The translations under genes were made by a program, and so were the position numbers. From NCBI RefSeq assembly GCF_030506285.1, contig NZ_CP119422.1, positions 6,497,501 through 6,561,500 of the forward strand: DNA of 64,000 bases, written 5' to 3'. Positions 44,591 through 53,647 of the stretch are shown piece by piece. The first letter of the stretch is position 1. The number at the start of each line of letters is the position of its first letter. The notes under the pieces are model-generated. The model saw only the letters and a list, made by a program, of their open reading frames with translations, was not told the origin of the DNA and did not search any database. The stretch is from Catalinimonas niigatensis. GTDB lineage: Bacteria > Bacteroidota > Bacteroidia > Cytophagales > Cyclobacteriaceae.

Positions 44591-45209
44591 TGACCACACT
44601 GTGGTGAGAAATGGGTTGAAAATGCTTTTGGAAAACGAATCCGATATCAATGTGATTGGAGAAGCTTCCAATGGACAGGAAGCTATAGACAAAATTATTT
44701 CATTACAACCTGATATTGTATTGTTAGACGTAAGAATGCCGGTGCTTGATGGATTACAAACACTCATTGAAATCAGCAAATATGCCCATAAAACTCGTTC
44801 TTTGGTTCTATCCATGTATGCACAGGAAGATTACGTACTTCAATCGGCTCGCTCAGGTGCATCAGGCTACATTCTCAAAGATGCCTCCAAAGAAGAATTG
44901 ATGACTGCTATTCGCACCATCCATGCCGGCAATAAATATTTCAGTGGCAGTGTATCCAACATTTTGGTAGATGGTTATCTGCATAATTTACAATCTCAAA
45001 GTTTAGAGCAAAACATTTATCATCTCACCAAGACTGAAAAAAAAGTACTTAAACTGGTCGCACAGGGGTTTTCTAATACGCAAATAGCAGATCAGTTGAA
45101 TAACAGTGTCAGGACTATAGAAACCCACCGTTTTAAAATGATGAAAAAAATGGGAGTAAGTAAATCCAAAGATATGATCAGAAAAGCCAGGCAAGAAGGC
45201 TTAGCATAA
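44568..45209 (+). CDS. NarL/LuxR-family response regulator
   Basis: A 213-residue regulator from ATG 44568 (MVTVLLADDHTVVRNG), overlapping the kinase gene by 23 bases. An earlier in-frame ATG at 44490 is inside the kinase and lacks receiver homology. The receiver has the acidic pair in ADDH, phospho-Asp54 in LLDVRMPVLDG and Lys in YILKDA. The LuxR-type HTH (about 145-205) reads LTKTEKKVLKLVAQGFSNTQIA. It is the DNA-binding partner of the adjacent NarX-like kinase. A possible target is the repeat-rich region upstream of the amt gene 330 bases downstream. Confidence 0.92.
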   Translation: MVTVLLADDHTVVRNGLKMLLENESDINVIGEASNGQEAIDKIISLQPDIVLLDVRMPVLDGLQTLIEISKYAHKTRSLVLSMYAQEDYVLQSARSGASGYILKDASKEELMTAIRTIHAGNKYFSGSVSNILVDGYLHNLQSQSLEQNIYHLTKTEKKVLKLVAQGFSNTQIADQLNNSVRTIETHRFKMMKKMGVSKSKDMIRKARQEGLA

Positions 45210-45539
45210 ATTTACTGCTCTTATAATAAATAAAATATTTCCAATAATTTCCTTCATTATTCAAATCTTTCTTTTTTAATTTTTTTGCCTCCAAAAAAAA
45301 TATCATCTGTATAATTTTTACAGATAAAAACCCAGGTTTATTAAGATATATATTCTTTTAACTTGCTGATTATCCAAATTTTTCAATTTAACAGGAGTTA
45401 TATACGTAATTTTATACGTAATAAATTCATGTATGCCATTTTTTATTACGTATTTTATTTGCGTAAAAATAAAAATTCCGCTTACTTTCAGTTAGCAAAA
45501 TAATATTTTGTATTACGAACGCTTACCTAACTAATTACT
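45210..45539. other. AT-rich upstream region of the ammonium transporter
   Basis: A 330-base region holding the promoter of the ammonium transporter. It is very AT-rich with long T and A runs and contains the TACGTAAT motif cluster described separately. I see no terminator hairpin for the response regulator gene. Confidence 0.45.
45403..45468. promoter_or_regulatory. TACGTAAT motif cluster upstream of amt
   Basis: TACGTAAT occurs at 45403-45410 and again at 45415-45422, exactly 12 bases apart. Its complement ATTACGTA lies at 45445-45452, and a half-site GCGTAAAA follows at 45461-45468. A further TATTACGA occurs near 45510. Direct copies 12 bases apart and a facing inverted copy look like binding sites of a dimeric regulator. 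They lie 72-138 bases before the amt start. The adjacent NarL-like regulator is one candidate. Confidence 0.55.
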
Positions 45540-46826
45540 ATGGAAAATTATTCTTTACTCCTTGCTTCTATGGCAGAAACCCAGGCTGCAGCTGATTTAG
45601 GAACACAGATTTCACAAACGCTTCTTACCACAAACAATGTGTGGATGATGGTAGCCACCTTCATGGTTTTCATCATGCACCTTGGTTTTGCAGGGGTAGA
45701 AGCAGGGTTTACACAGGCTAAAAACACGGTGAATATTCTATTTAAGAATACACTCACGCCAGCCATTGGCTTAATCACCTATGCTTTGATAGGGTTTAAC
45801 CTAATGTACCCTGGAGGGGAAGGTTTTATCATTAATTTTGCTGGCTTCAACTTAGGTCCGGCAGCGGATTACGATTCACTCACCTATGCTGATGGTGGCT
45901 ATACCTATTGGACTGACTTCCTTTTTCAGGGTATGTTTGCAGCTACTGCAGCTACCATTGTATCCGGTGCGGTAGCAGAAAGAATTAAAATCAATGGTTA
46001 TCTTATTTTCACCATTGTTTTTGTAGGAATAGTTTATCCCATTATCGGTAGCTGGCAGTGGGGTGGTGGATTCTTAAGTACTTATGGCTTTTATGACTTT
46101 GCAGGATCTACACTGGTGCATTCTGTAGGAGGATGGGGCGCCTTGGCAGGTATTATCATCCTGGGGCCACGGATTGGCAAGTACTTAAACGGAAAAGTAA
46201 ATGACTTCCCTGGTTCAAGTGTACCTTTAGCAACTATGGGCGTATTCCTTCTTTGGTTTGGATGGTTTGGATTTAATGGAGGCTCTGTACTCTCTGCTGA
46301 ACCTGAGACAGTGTCTAAAGTATTGGTTACAACTTCACTTGCCGCTGCATGTGGTGCTGTAGGTGGCTATGTGATGGCTTATTTTGTTTTCAAAAGACTT
46401 GATCTTGGCATGGTGCTTAATGGTATCCTGGCCGGACTTGTAGGTATTACTGCTGGTGCTGACCTGATGAGCCCTTACGAGGCTATGGTCATCGGTCTTA
46501 TCGCAGGTGGTCTGGTAGTACTCTCTGTTGTCCTGCTTGACAAACTTAAACTTGATGATTGTGTTGGCGCAGTATCAGTACATCTTACTTGTGGAATTTT
46601 TGGCACTTTGGCTGTAGGTATGTTCGGTACTATGGCAAGCATGGATCAGTTTATCATACAACTTGTCAGTGTACTCGCCTGTGGCGCTGCTGCTTTCTCT
46701 AGTGCATTGATTATTTTCTTTGTCCTTGATAAAGCTATGGGCTTGAGGGTATCTGCAGAACATGAAAAAGAAGGCCTTGATAGCCACGAACATGGTATAA
46801 GAGGCTATACCATTATTTACGAGTAG
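45540..46826 (+). CDS. amt: Ammonium transporter Amt
   Basis: A 428-residue Amt/Rh channel with about eleven membrane helices. The twin pore histidines are in AGSTLVHSVGGWGAL (about residues 196-210) and VSVHLTCGIFGTLAVG (about 345-360). The AMTP signature DFAGS is present, as is GWFGFNGGS near 240-250. The N-terminal segment is short and lacks a signal peptide beyond the first helix. The C-terminal tail is acidic and includes EHGIRGYTIIY, the region that contacts GlnK/PII proteins. No glnK gene follows; instead a porin-like gene does. It imports ammonium or ammonia for nitrogen assimilation. Expression is likely nitrogen-controlled via its upstream motif cluster. Confidence 0.95.
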   Translation: MENYSLLLASMAETQAAADLGTQISQTLLTTNNVWMMVATFMVFIMHLGFAGVEAGFTQAKNTVNILFKNTLTPAIGLITYALIGFNLMYPGGEGFIINFAGFNLGPAADYDSLTYADGGYTYWTDFLFQGMFAATAATIVSGAVAERIKINGYLIFTIVFVGIVYPIIGSWQWGGGFLSTYGFYDFAGSTLVHSVGGWGALAGIIILGPRIGKYLNGKVNDFPGSSVPLATMGVFLLWFGWFGFNGGSVLSAEPETVSKVLVTTSLAAACGAVGGYVMAYFVFKRLDLGMVLNGILAGLVGITAGADLMSPYEAMVIGLIAGGLVVLSVVLLDKLKLDDCVGAVSVHLTCGIFGTLAVGMFGTMASMDQFIIQLVSVLACGAAAFSSALIIFFVLDKAMGLRVSAEHEKEGLDSHEHGIRGYTIIYE

Positions 46827-46857
46827 AATACAATTTTTGAAAAACCAAAATATTATT

Positions 46858-46880
46858 CCGGGATTACAAAAAAATCCCGG
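46858..46880 (+). terminator. Hairpin between amt and porin-like gene
   Basis: CCGGGATT (46858-46865) pairs with AATCCCGG (46873-46880) around a 7-base A-rich loop, followed by TTTATT. It lies about 30 bases after the amt stop and may partly stop transcription before the porin-like gene. Confidence 0.75.
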
Positions 46881-46939
46881 TTTATTAACCTCTTACATTA
46901 TTTGAAAAAATTTTACAAAAACCTATTAACAAATACAAA

Positions 46940-47986
46940 ATGAAAATCAAAACCAAACTAATGCTTCTTTCTCTTGTACTGATGAATACGGTACTTTATG
47001 CACAAGAAGAAGAAAAAAATCCTTTAAAAATTTCAGGCTCAGTAGATACTTATTATAAATATGATTTTTCCGGATTCGAGTCTGAAGACGGAACTTCAAA
47101 TATAGGTACTAGCTTTGCCGATCAGCAGAATTCGTTATCCATTGGTATGATAGATTTGGTTTTGTCGCAGGAAATTGGTAGAGCTAGTTTTGTAGGTGAA
47201 GTAGCTTTTGGACCACGTAATGCAGGATCTGCGGGTCCTTCAGGAAATTCCGGAGTAATGGAACCTCATATCCAGAACCTGTATGTTTCTTACCAGATTA
47301 CTCCTGAACTTACTGCCACTGCAGGGTACATGGGTACATTTGTGGGCTATGAAGTGATCTCCCCAACCGGTAATTTCAACTATTCCACATCGTATATGTT
47401 TACCAATGGTCCTTTCCAAAATGCAGGAATAAAGTTAGACTATAGCTTCTCTGAAAGAGTGTCTTTGATGGTAGGTCTTTTCAATGACTGGAATATATAC
47501 AACGATAATAACGGAATGTCCGACTTTGGTGCACAGCTATATGTAGTACCCGTTGAAGGATGGGATGTATATCTCAACATGATCACCGGCTTTCCTTCGG
47601 GTACTGAATTTGACCTGACCACTGGCTATCAGATCACTGACGACTTTTACTTAGGTCTGAATGCTGCTGATTATTCAGCCCCTAATGATGGTGGTGGATT
47701 TTCGGGAGCAGCACTTTATGCCCAATATGCACTTACCAGTAACTTTGCTCTTGGCTTCAGAGGAGAATCATTCAGTACCAAAGATTTTGATGATGAAACA
47801 GGAAGTGTGGTAGAAGGAACGACTGTCAATGCTTTCACCATATCAGGTAATCTGACTGCCGGACCTTTGACTTTCATTCCTGAACTTAGGATTGATAGCG
47901 GTGAAGAATCTTTTTTCTTTGATAATGATCTGATGCCCAGTAAATCCGCCTCACAATTACTATTTGCTGTTGTGTATGCTTTCTAA
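46940..47986 (+). CDS. Outer-membrane porin-like beta-barrel protein
   Basis: A 348-residue exported protein with signal peptide MKIKTKLMLLSLVLMNTVLYAQ. The mature part opens LKISGSVDTYYKYDFSG, typical of the BBP2 (PF07642) putative porin family. It continues as alternating strands ending in aromatic residues, with a final strand QLLFAVVYAF whose C-terminal Phe is an outer-membrane barrel insertion signal. It follows amt after a hairpin, an arrangement often seen in Bacteroidota, so it may let ammonium or other small nitrogen compounds cross the outer membrane. That role is inferred from context. Confidence 0.87.
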   Translation: MKIKTKLMLLSLVLMNTVLYAQEEEKNPLKISGSVDTYYKYDFSGFESEDGTSNIGTSFADQQNSLSIGMIDLVLSQEIGRASFVGEVAFGPRNAGSAGPSGNSGVMEPHIQNLYVSYQITPELTATAGYMGTFVGYEVISPTGNFNYSTSYMFTNGPFQNAGIKLDYSFSERVSLMVGLFNDWNIYNDNNGMSDFGAQLYVVPVEGWDVYLNMITGFPSGTEFDLTTGYQITDDFYLGLNAADYSAPNDGGGFSGAALYAQYALTSNFALGFRGESFSTKDFDDETGSVVEGTTVNAFTISGNLTAGPLTFIPELRIDSGEESFFFDNDLMPSKSASQLLFAVVYAF

Positions 47987-47993
47987 TCCAGAT

Positions 47994-48572
47994 ATGCGTT
48001 TTATTCCTATCATGATATTACTTGTATTATTAGGGGTTGAAGGATATACTCAATCCTCAGAATATACCTATACGCCTGATGGAAGTCTTCTTTTTGCAGA
48101 TGTAGTAGAGAAAGAAGAACAAAATCAGCAGGCATTGTACGCCCTTGCAGTGCAGGAATTTTCTAAGGGGAAAAAGAACAAAATCAGGAAAAATGAAGAT
48201 GATAAGACCATAAGCTTATCCAAATCATTTACACTTTTTGAAAAAGGAATCCTCTCCAGGATTCCTTACTCTGAAATTCAGTATCAGCTTCTTATGGAAT
48301 TTAAAGACGGACGCTATAGATATCAGTACAAAGATTTTGCTTTTCTGCCATACGAACGCAATCGGTATGGAAAGTATGAAGTGGTTCAAAGGAAGAGAAA
48401 GTCTCTGGAAGATGTGATCCAAAACGATCAGGTCTGGTCAAAGTACAATGAAGAATTTGCCAACCGCATTCAGGCTGAAATTGAAGATATAATCCGAAAG
48501 ATGAATGTTCAGGTAGATCAGCCTAAAGAAGATTCTGCCAGCAACGTCATACATCTGGACAAAGAATGGTAA
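47994..48572 (+). CDS. Uncharacterised exported protein
   Basis: About 192 residues from ATG 47994 (MRFIPIMILLVLLGVEGYTQ), a good signal peptide. An earlier in-frame start at 47964 overlaps the porin gene and adds a poor N-terminus. The mature part is charged and partly helical (EKEEQNQQALYALAVQEFSKGKK), with a beta-like middle (IQYQLLMEFKDGRYRYQYKD). I do not recognise a family; the middle recalls DUF4468-like domains with a TBP-like fold in Bacteroidota, but this is uncertain. It starts 7 bases after the porin stop, so it probably shares its transcript and acts in the periplasm. Confidence 0.75.
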   Translation: MRFIPIMILLVLLGVEGYTQSSEYTYTPDGSLLFADVVEKEEQNQQALYALAVQEFSKGKKNKIRKNEDDKTISLSKSFTLFEKGILSRIPYSEIQYQLLMEFKDGRYRYQYKDFAFLPYERNRYGKYEVVQRKRKSLEDVIQNDQVWSKYNEEFANRIQAEIEDIIRKMNVQVDQPKEDSASNVIHLDKEW

Positions 48573-48601
48573 GCATTATTTTCAACTTTTAACTGCAAAT
48601 T

Positions 48602-50779
48602 CTAGACATTCCACCAATAGGTTAGCTTCAGTACCAGCGCACGGTTTCTTACGCCTAAGGGCTCGGGAAAATAATTATCGGTATAGACAATAAACAGATC
48701 TGAAGCCGGTTGATAGCGCCATTGCAAACGGGTATTCAGGTTAATATTGTCCAACTGCTCATTGTATTGCATAAAAGCAGTAAAGAATAGCGTGTTGGTC
48801 ATCGTTACATCCAGCCGTGGACCGATCAGCCAAAAAGTATTTCGCTTCCAGGGTTCCGGCAAAAGGATGTTGTTATAACTCGCACGCAAGGCGATACTTA
48901 CATAGGGCTGAAAACGATATCCCATTTCCGTACTCAGGTTAAACCGCTTGCCATCCGCATAGTACCCTCCATAACGGGTGGAGAAGGAATAGGTAAACAG
49001 ACTGTTGGGTGTAGATATATATTCTGTGCCCCAGGCATTCCACCGATGCTCAGACCAGGCAGCCAGTGTATCTCCAGAAGCATTGGTCGGATCAAAAGCC
49101 TGTAGCAACTGCACATAATTATGCGCAATCCAGGCACTGACAGTGGAACGATTCTGAAAACCTACATTGTAGGAGAGGTAAGACTCATTGTCTGTTTGTT
49201 TAAAATCATGATTAAAAAAATAGGTAGAACTCAGACTTGGTCCGTGGCTAACTACTGAACTGTTAGTAGGGAAGAATAAGTACTCGGCTTCCGGATTGAC
49301 TTTGATATAGTTTCTGCGGGGAACATATCCCACCTCAGCAGTATACCCTTCTCCCACATATTCATGCTGCCAGCGTAGTGTGAGTTTACGACTGGCGTAT
49401 TGCAGATGCGCAGCATGCACCATATTCTGCTCCTTCTCCTGCGAACTGAAAGACCTCAGATAAAGCAGTTTACCTGTCCAGAGATTATTGGAAGAAGCCA
49501 GATTGTACTCCATTCCGATGTTGCGGTTAAACTGTGAATATACAGGCATAAGAGGATCATCACTGGGCGTATAATGGAGGGACTCTTTGTCAACTACCAG
49601 CAGACCAATATTGGACCGCGCAAACACCCTTCGTTGTACAGCAGCTACCGCAAAGTTCTGAGCTGGCAAATCAATGGCATCCACCTTACCGGTCTGCATG
49701 TTCATTATCCCAATACGCCAGTTTTTATTCACCTTACCACTGAGCCTGGCCCCAAAACGAATAGGTACACCCAAACCAATCCTGCGGGAAAAGAACGGAC
49801 GAATATTCTGATAACCGAAGTTGGCGAAGAGATCACCATTTTCTATAAAAAACTGTCTTCTTTCAGGAAAGAAAAGCTCAAAGCGATCCAGATTGGTTAC
49901 CTGCTGATCTACTTCTACCTGAGAGAAATCAGGGTTTACAGTGAGGTCGAGATTGAGTGATGATGTAATGGCAATCTTTGCATCTACACCTACATCTCCT
50001 CTGTAGTCACTGGACAAATTATTTTCAAAATCACTACTGACACCTCCAAGGGCATAGGGTATGATGGATACGTTACTCCCTACTGTGGGCGGTGGCTGAT
50101 CCCAAACCAGCGTACCGGTGTAGGCCAGAGAAGCAGAAGGAAACTGGCGGGGAACCGGTGTCCAGGAAGATTTTTCAGCAGCTTTCAGGTCCAGCCTGCT
50201 GAAGTTGATGCCCCATTCGGTAATCCCTTTTTTATAACGAATTGTTTTGAAAGGAATGGCAGCCTCAAAAACCCAGCGATCCTCATAGTTTTTGACTTCT
50301 GAAGTCCACTTATTATCCCAGCTGAGGTCTACACTTCCACCATCATACATTAGTCCATCCCATTGTGCACCGGCAGCATTGGCCCCGAAGCTAAAGCCAT
50401 TGGTCTGATCATCAAAGGGGTCCATAAAGAGTAGGAAATTATCGTTTTTTCCGAAGGCAAAATCCCTGCGCAACGACTCAACAATATAGGGTCCCGGTTC
50501 CGCATGATAACACACTGCGATCAGGTAAAGGAAATTATCATCATAAGCCATCCTAACTTCGGTCTTCACTTCTGCCAGACTGGTATCCATAGGAAGGATC
50601 ATAAAGAAATCTTTGGCTACCTGGGCTTCTTGCCAGGCCGGATCATCCAAAGAGCCATCTATATTGACAGCCGTACTGGTTTTTTGTAAATGCATCCGAT
50701 ACTCAGCATTTTTCTTCTGCGCAAAGAGAGGGAAACTGAATACTAAAAAGCTTAAGACAACAAGAAGAGAGATTTTCAA
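48602..50779 (-). CDS. DUF5916 outer-membrane protein with CBM9-like domain
   Basis: A 725-residue exported protein. The signal peptide is MKISLLVVLSFLVFSFPLFAQ. A CBM9-like sugar- or ligand-binding domain follows (about 35-220), with IDGSLDDPAWQEA, RMAYDDNFLYLIAVCY and WVFEAAIPFKTIRY. The rest is a DUF5916 beta-barrel (about 240-725) with NPDFSQVEVDQQVTNLDRFELFFPERRQFFIENGDLF, written here as the NPDFSQVEVDQ and FPERRQFF marks, and aromatic strand ends. It is located in the outer membrane. Function is unknown; many copies occur per genome. It stands alone, convergent with the exported protein gene. Length is normal for the family. Confidence 0.88.
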   Translation of the reverse strand: MKISLLVVLSFLVFSFPLFAQKKNAEYRMHLQKTSTAVNIDGSLDDPAWQEAQVAKDFFMILPMDTSLAEVKTEVRMAYDDNFLYLIAVCYHAEPGPYIVESLRRDFAFGKNDNFLLFMDPFDDQTNGFSFGANAAGAQWDGLMYDGGSVDLSWDNKWTSEVKNYEDRWVFEAAIPFKTIRYKKGITEWGINFSRLDLKAAEKSSWTPVPRQFPSASLAYTGTLVWDQPPPTVGSNVSIIPYALGGVSSDFENNLSSDYRGDVGVDAKIAITSSLNLDLTVNPDFSQVEVDQQVTNLDRFELFFPERRQFFIENGDLFANFGYQNIRPFFSRRIGLGVPIRFGARLSGKVNKNWRIGIMNMQTGKVDAIDLPAQNFAVAAVQRRVFARSNIGLLVVDKESLHYTPSDDPLMPVYSQFNRNIGMEYNLASSNNLWTGKLLYLRSFSSQEKEQNMVHAAHLQYASRKLTLRWQHEYVGEGYTAEVGYVPRRNYIKVNPEAEYLFFPTNSSVVSHGPSLSSTYFFNHDFKQTDNESYLSYNVGFQNRSTVSAWIAHNYVQLLQAFDPTNASGDTLAAWSEHRWNAWGTEYISTPNSLFTYSFSTRYGGYYADGKRFNLSTEMGYRFQPYVSIALRASYNNILLPEPWKRNTFWLIGPRLDVTMTNTLFFTAFMQYNEQLDNINLNTRLQWRYQPASDLFIVYTDNYFPEPLGVRNRALVLKLTYWWNV

Positions 50780-51359
50780 TGTGTTTTGGAATAAGTATAA
50801 TTATCATATAAACTGTAAATCTAATTTTTTTTGACATACTAGCAATGAAAAAATCATATCTGGATAGCCTTATTTCCTGTCTACCTAACAAAATAAAGAT
50901 AGAGAACACAGCATTTATTTGTATGCCAATGCACCATCTGGACTTGCTATATTTGGTTGAAAACAGAGTTAAGCCTAATTCACTTAACTTAGCTGTTATG
51001 CAAAAGAATGATGACAAGTAGGATAAGAAATTCAAAATAATGATTGCCCGATAGGTCCGACACTATACCTATCAGGGAAAGCAGTCAGAAATTGAAAACA
51101 GAGCTTAAACAGCAAATGGAAATATAATTTATAGAGGCTACCAAAAGGGATATAATTTACTGAAATCTGGCGGTCGCCTATAACAGACAGAAAATACACG
51201 CTTATCGGAATGATATAACACTATAACAGTGCGGAAAAATTATAAATTAACTTCAAGAAGCTACTTAACTTACCATCCAGTTTTTTATCGCAAGTTCACC
51301 TTCGCCAAGTCTGATGCCCTTGTATAGCAAGTCAGCTTGTGGTATAGCTTTCCCTTCAC
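50780..51359. other. Intergenic region
   Basis: About 580 bases between the DUF5916 gene and the next minus-strand gene. The left part should carry the DUF5916 promoter. A 110-codon minus-strand frame (50703-51035) overlaps the DUF5916 start and lacks homology. Nothing else is seen. Confidence 0.4.
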
Positions 51360-51815
51360 TTAAGATTTTCTGCCGAGTTTTCGCTCTGTCCAGGTCAGCG
51401 TGACGCCAAAGATAAGGTGGGCGATGAGCAGATGGAAAAGATAAGACTTGAGTTTGATATCAGGAGGTGACTTATGGAGCGTAAAGGTCAGCTTCCAGGT
51501 CAGCATACCAATGAGGCCGCATACTGTTCCATAAATAATACCATCTTTCCATTTTGGAAAACGAAAAATATGTTTCCAAAACAACTGATATACCGTGGCA
51601 AATATCATCCCTACCAGATAATGAAGCAAAAAGCCACCTACAGGAGGTTCATTTGCTTTTTGCCTGCCCGGGCTCAAGAAAAGAGAACTTAACAGTTTAG
51701 GCTCTTTGAATTGATCATTGACCAGATAGGAAACAGCATAACTGAACATTGTCATCGTACTGGTAGCGCTCAGCGCGGGATACACTATTTTTTTGAACAA
51801 AGATTTTTCCATCAT
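51360..51815 (-). CDS. Uncharacterised four-helix membrane protein
   Basis: About 151 residues from ATG 51815 (MMEKSLFKKIVYPALSA), seven bases after the stop of the upstream oxidoreductase gene, so the two are co-transcribed. An in-frame ATG at 51854 lies inside the oxidoreductase gene and is less likely. Hydrophobic helices occur near 10-30, 56-78, 86-108 and 120-140 (FLLHYLVGMIFATVYQLFW, GIIYGTVCGLIGMLTW, YLFHLLIAHLIFGVTLTW). Several His residues lie at helix ends. The family is not recognised; it may be a membrane partner of the FAD/Rieske enzyme. Confidence 0.75.
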   Translation of the reverse strand: MMEKSLFKKIVYPALSATSTMTMFSYAVSYLVNDQFKEPKLLSSLFLSPGRQKANEPPVGGFLLHYLVGMIFATVYQLFWKHIFRFPKWKDGIIYGTVCGLIGMLTWKLTFTLHKSPPDIKLKSYLFHLLIAHLIFGVTLTWTERKLGRKS

Positions 51816-51822
51816 AAGTTGC

Positions 51823-53322
51823 TTAACTATTCCAGTTTTTCTTTTCCAGATCACTTACCGCCGGTCCAACAATTAGTTTCCCTTCCGGCGTAAAGCGGCT
51901 ACCATGACAAGGACAATCCCAGGATTTTTCCTGAGTATTCCAGTGTACTACGCATTTGAGGTGGGGACATATGGGGGAGAGCGAAACAATCTGATCATTT
52001 TCATTACGATAGACTGCAAACTTGCTTTTGTTTTTAGATATGATTTTTCCTTCTCCCTTCGGCACAGTTTCAATTTCCTTCTCCGCATTGCCCAGGTAGT
52101 CTTTTACAAAATCAGTGACTACTTCCATATTCTCTTTGGCCCATTCTTTAAAAGAAGCTACAGGTGTGAAGCGCCTGGCATCATAAGCTTTTGCCCAGGC
52201 ATTCTCACGATTCAGCATCATATCTTTGAGGAGCAGTCCAGCCACCGTACCGTATACCAATCCATCGCCGCTGTAGCCGGTGCCAACATACACATCCTTG
52301 AAAGGACTCAAGCCGATATAAGGCAAACCATCCGCCGGTTCGTAATACTGTGAAGACCATTGGTAGGTAAACTTTTTGATATTAAAATGTTGCTGCATAT
52401 AATGCTTAAGCTTTTCATAATTATCCGGGTTCTGCTCATTATGGCCGGTTTTATGGTCAGCACCTCCCACTGCCAGCCAGGTTTTTTCGCCCTGATGGTA
52501 GTAGCGCGTATAATGATAAGGTTCCTGCAAATCCCAATACAAAGCTTCAGGCATATCTCTATGGTCCACTTCACCTACCAGTATATAACTTCGGTAAGGC
52601 GCTGCCATCGTTTGCAGCACATCAAAGAAAAGTGGCAGGTGGGTAGCCAGGACAATATGTTGTGCGGTGATATCTCCTTTTTCAGTCAATACCTTTTTGT
52701 CTTTCAGCGAGATGTCCTTCACTCTGGTATTTTCAAATACCTGACCATTCTCCGAAGCTTGAATCCGCTCTGCCAGGTGGTTGACGTACTTTTGAGAATT
52801 AAACACCGCCTGATCATGGTATTCTATCGCTTTTCTGACGGTGGAAGGAAAAGGGATTTCGTCATGCAGCGTTACTGATAAACCAGCCTCCATAGAAGCA
52901 TGGTATTCATCCAGCAAGAATTTCTCCTGTTCCACATTTTCAGCATAGAGGAAGCCGGAAACACGCTTAAAATCGCTACTCATCTCTTCCTCTGTACACT
53001 GCTTTTCAATATAGTTGATGGCTGAAAAGCGGGAGTCAGCGACCAGTCGCATGGTCTCTGTATCAAAAGACTGCTTCACATTTTGATAGCCATAATCTAT
53101 TTGGGTATTCAGGTGGCAACTGGATAATCCGGTAGTGCCATCGCCTACCGAAAGTGCCTCTACCACCACCACTTTTTTACCGGCTCTAGTGAGCTCATAG
53201 GCAGCTGTTAACCCGGTAATTCCTCCTCCTACCACCACTACTTCAGTAGTAATATTTTCCTGTAGCGCAGGATAGACAGGCTTCTTCTGTGCAGTAGCTT
53301 TCCAAAGTGATTTATTTTCCAT
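51823..53322 (-). CDS. FAD-dependent oxidoreductase with C-terminal Rieske domain
   Basis: A 499-residue DAO-type flavoenzyme fused to a Rieske [2Fe-2S] domain. The FAD loop is VVVGGGITGLTAAYEL (about residues 30-45), with VVVEA closing the Rossmann unit and GTGYSGDGLVYG (about 345-356) at the second flavin site. The Rieske ligands are C452-x-H454 and C470-x2-H473, all present. This DadA-like/Rieske architecture is well known but mostly uncharacterised, and may oxidise amines or amino acids and pass electrons through the cluster. There is no signal peptide. It starts at ATG 53322 and leads a two-gene unit with the small membrane protein. Confidence 0.9.
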   Translation of the reverse strand: MENKSLWKATAQKKPVYPALQENITTEVVVVGGGITGLTAAYELTRAGKKVVVVEALSVGDGTTGLSSCHLNTQIDYGYQNVKQSFDTETMRLVADSRFSAINYIEKQCTEEEMSSDFKRVSGFLYAENVEQEKFLLDEYHASMEAGLSVTLHDEIPFPSTVRKAIEYHDQAVFNSQKYVNHLAERIQASENGQVFENTRVKDISLKDKKVLTEKGDITAQHIVLATHLPLFFDVLQTMAAPYRSYILVGEVDHRDMPEALYWDLQEPYHYTRYYHQGEKTWLAVGGADHKTGHNEQNPDNYEKLKHYMQQHFNIKKFTYQWSSQYYEPADGLPYIGLSPFKDVYVGTGYSGDGLVYGTVAGLLLKDMMLNRENAWAKAYDARRFTPVASFKEWAKENMEVVTDFVKDYLGNAEKEIETVPKGEGKIISKNKSKFAVYRNENDQIVSLSPICPHLKCVVHWNTQEKSWDCPCHGSRFTPEGKLIVGPAVSDLEKKNWNS

Positions 53323-53647
53323 GGTTTGGATATGTCATATTCTGATTCAAACATTTAAATTCACAGAACCTGCTTTTGTTTAAAAAAACATACTTAAAAT
53401 CTGTCTTTATAAGTAGATTTAATCGCTTGAGGATTGTCTTCATAGCTCAAAACATATTAAAAACTTACCAAAATTCGCATAAACAAACTAAAGACCTGTA
53501 ATAGAGGTAACAAGAACCCTTCTATGATTTTTTAACCTTACTCCTAAGATTATCCCTGGCAAAACACTAGCCTCTGTTTTAACATTATGTGATGGATGAG
53601 GTTATGTACATGTTTCGCAGACTTATAACTTGTTAAACTTTAACGAT
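53323..53647. other. Divergent intergenic region
   Basis: About 325 bases between the minus-strand oxidoreductase and the plus-strand MBL hydrolase, expected to hold both promoters. No structure or short gene is evident. Confidence 0.4.

Noticed and set aside
51904-52878. Two long plus-strand frames inside the FAD/Rieske gene
   Set aside because: They are antisense to a gene with intact FAD and Rieske motifs and show no domain of their own.
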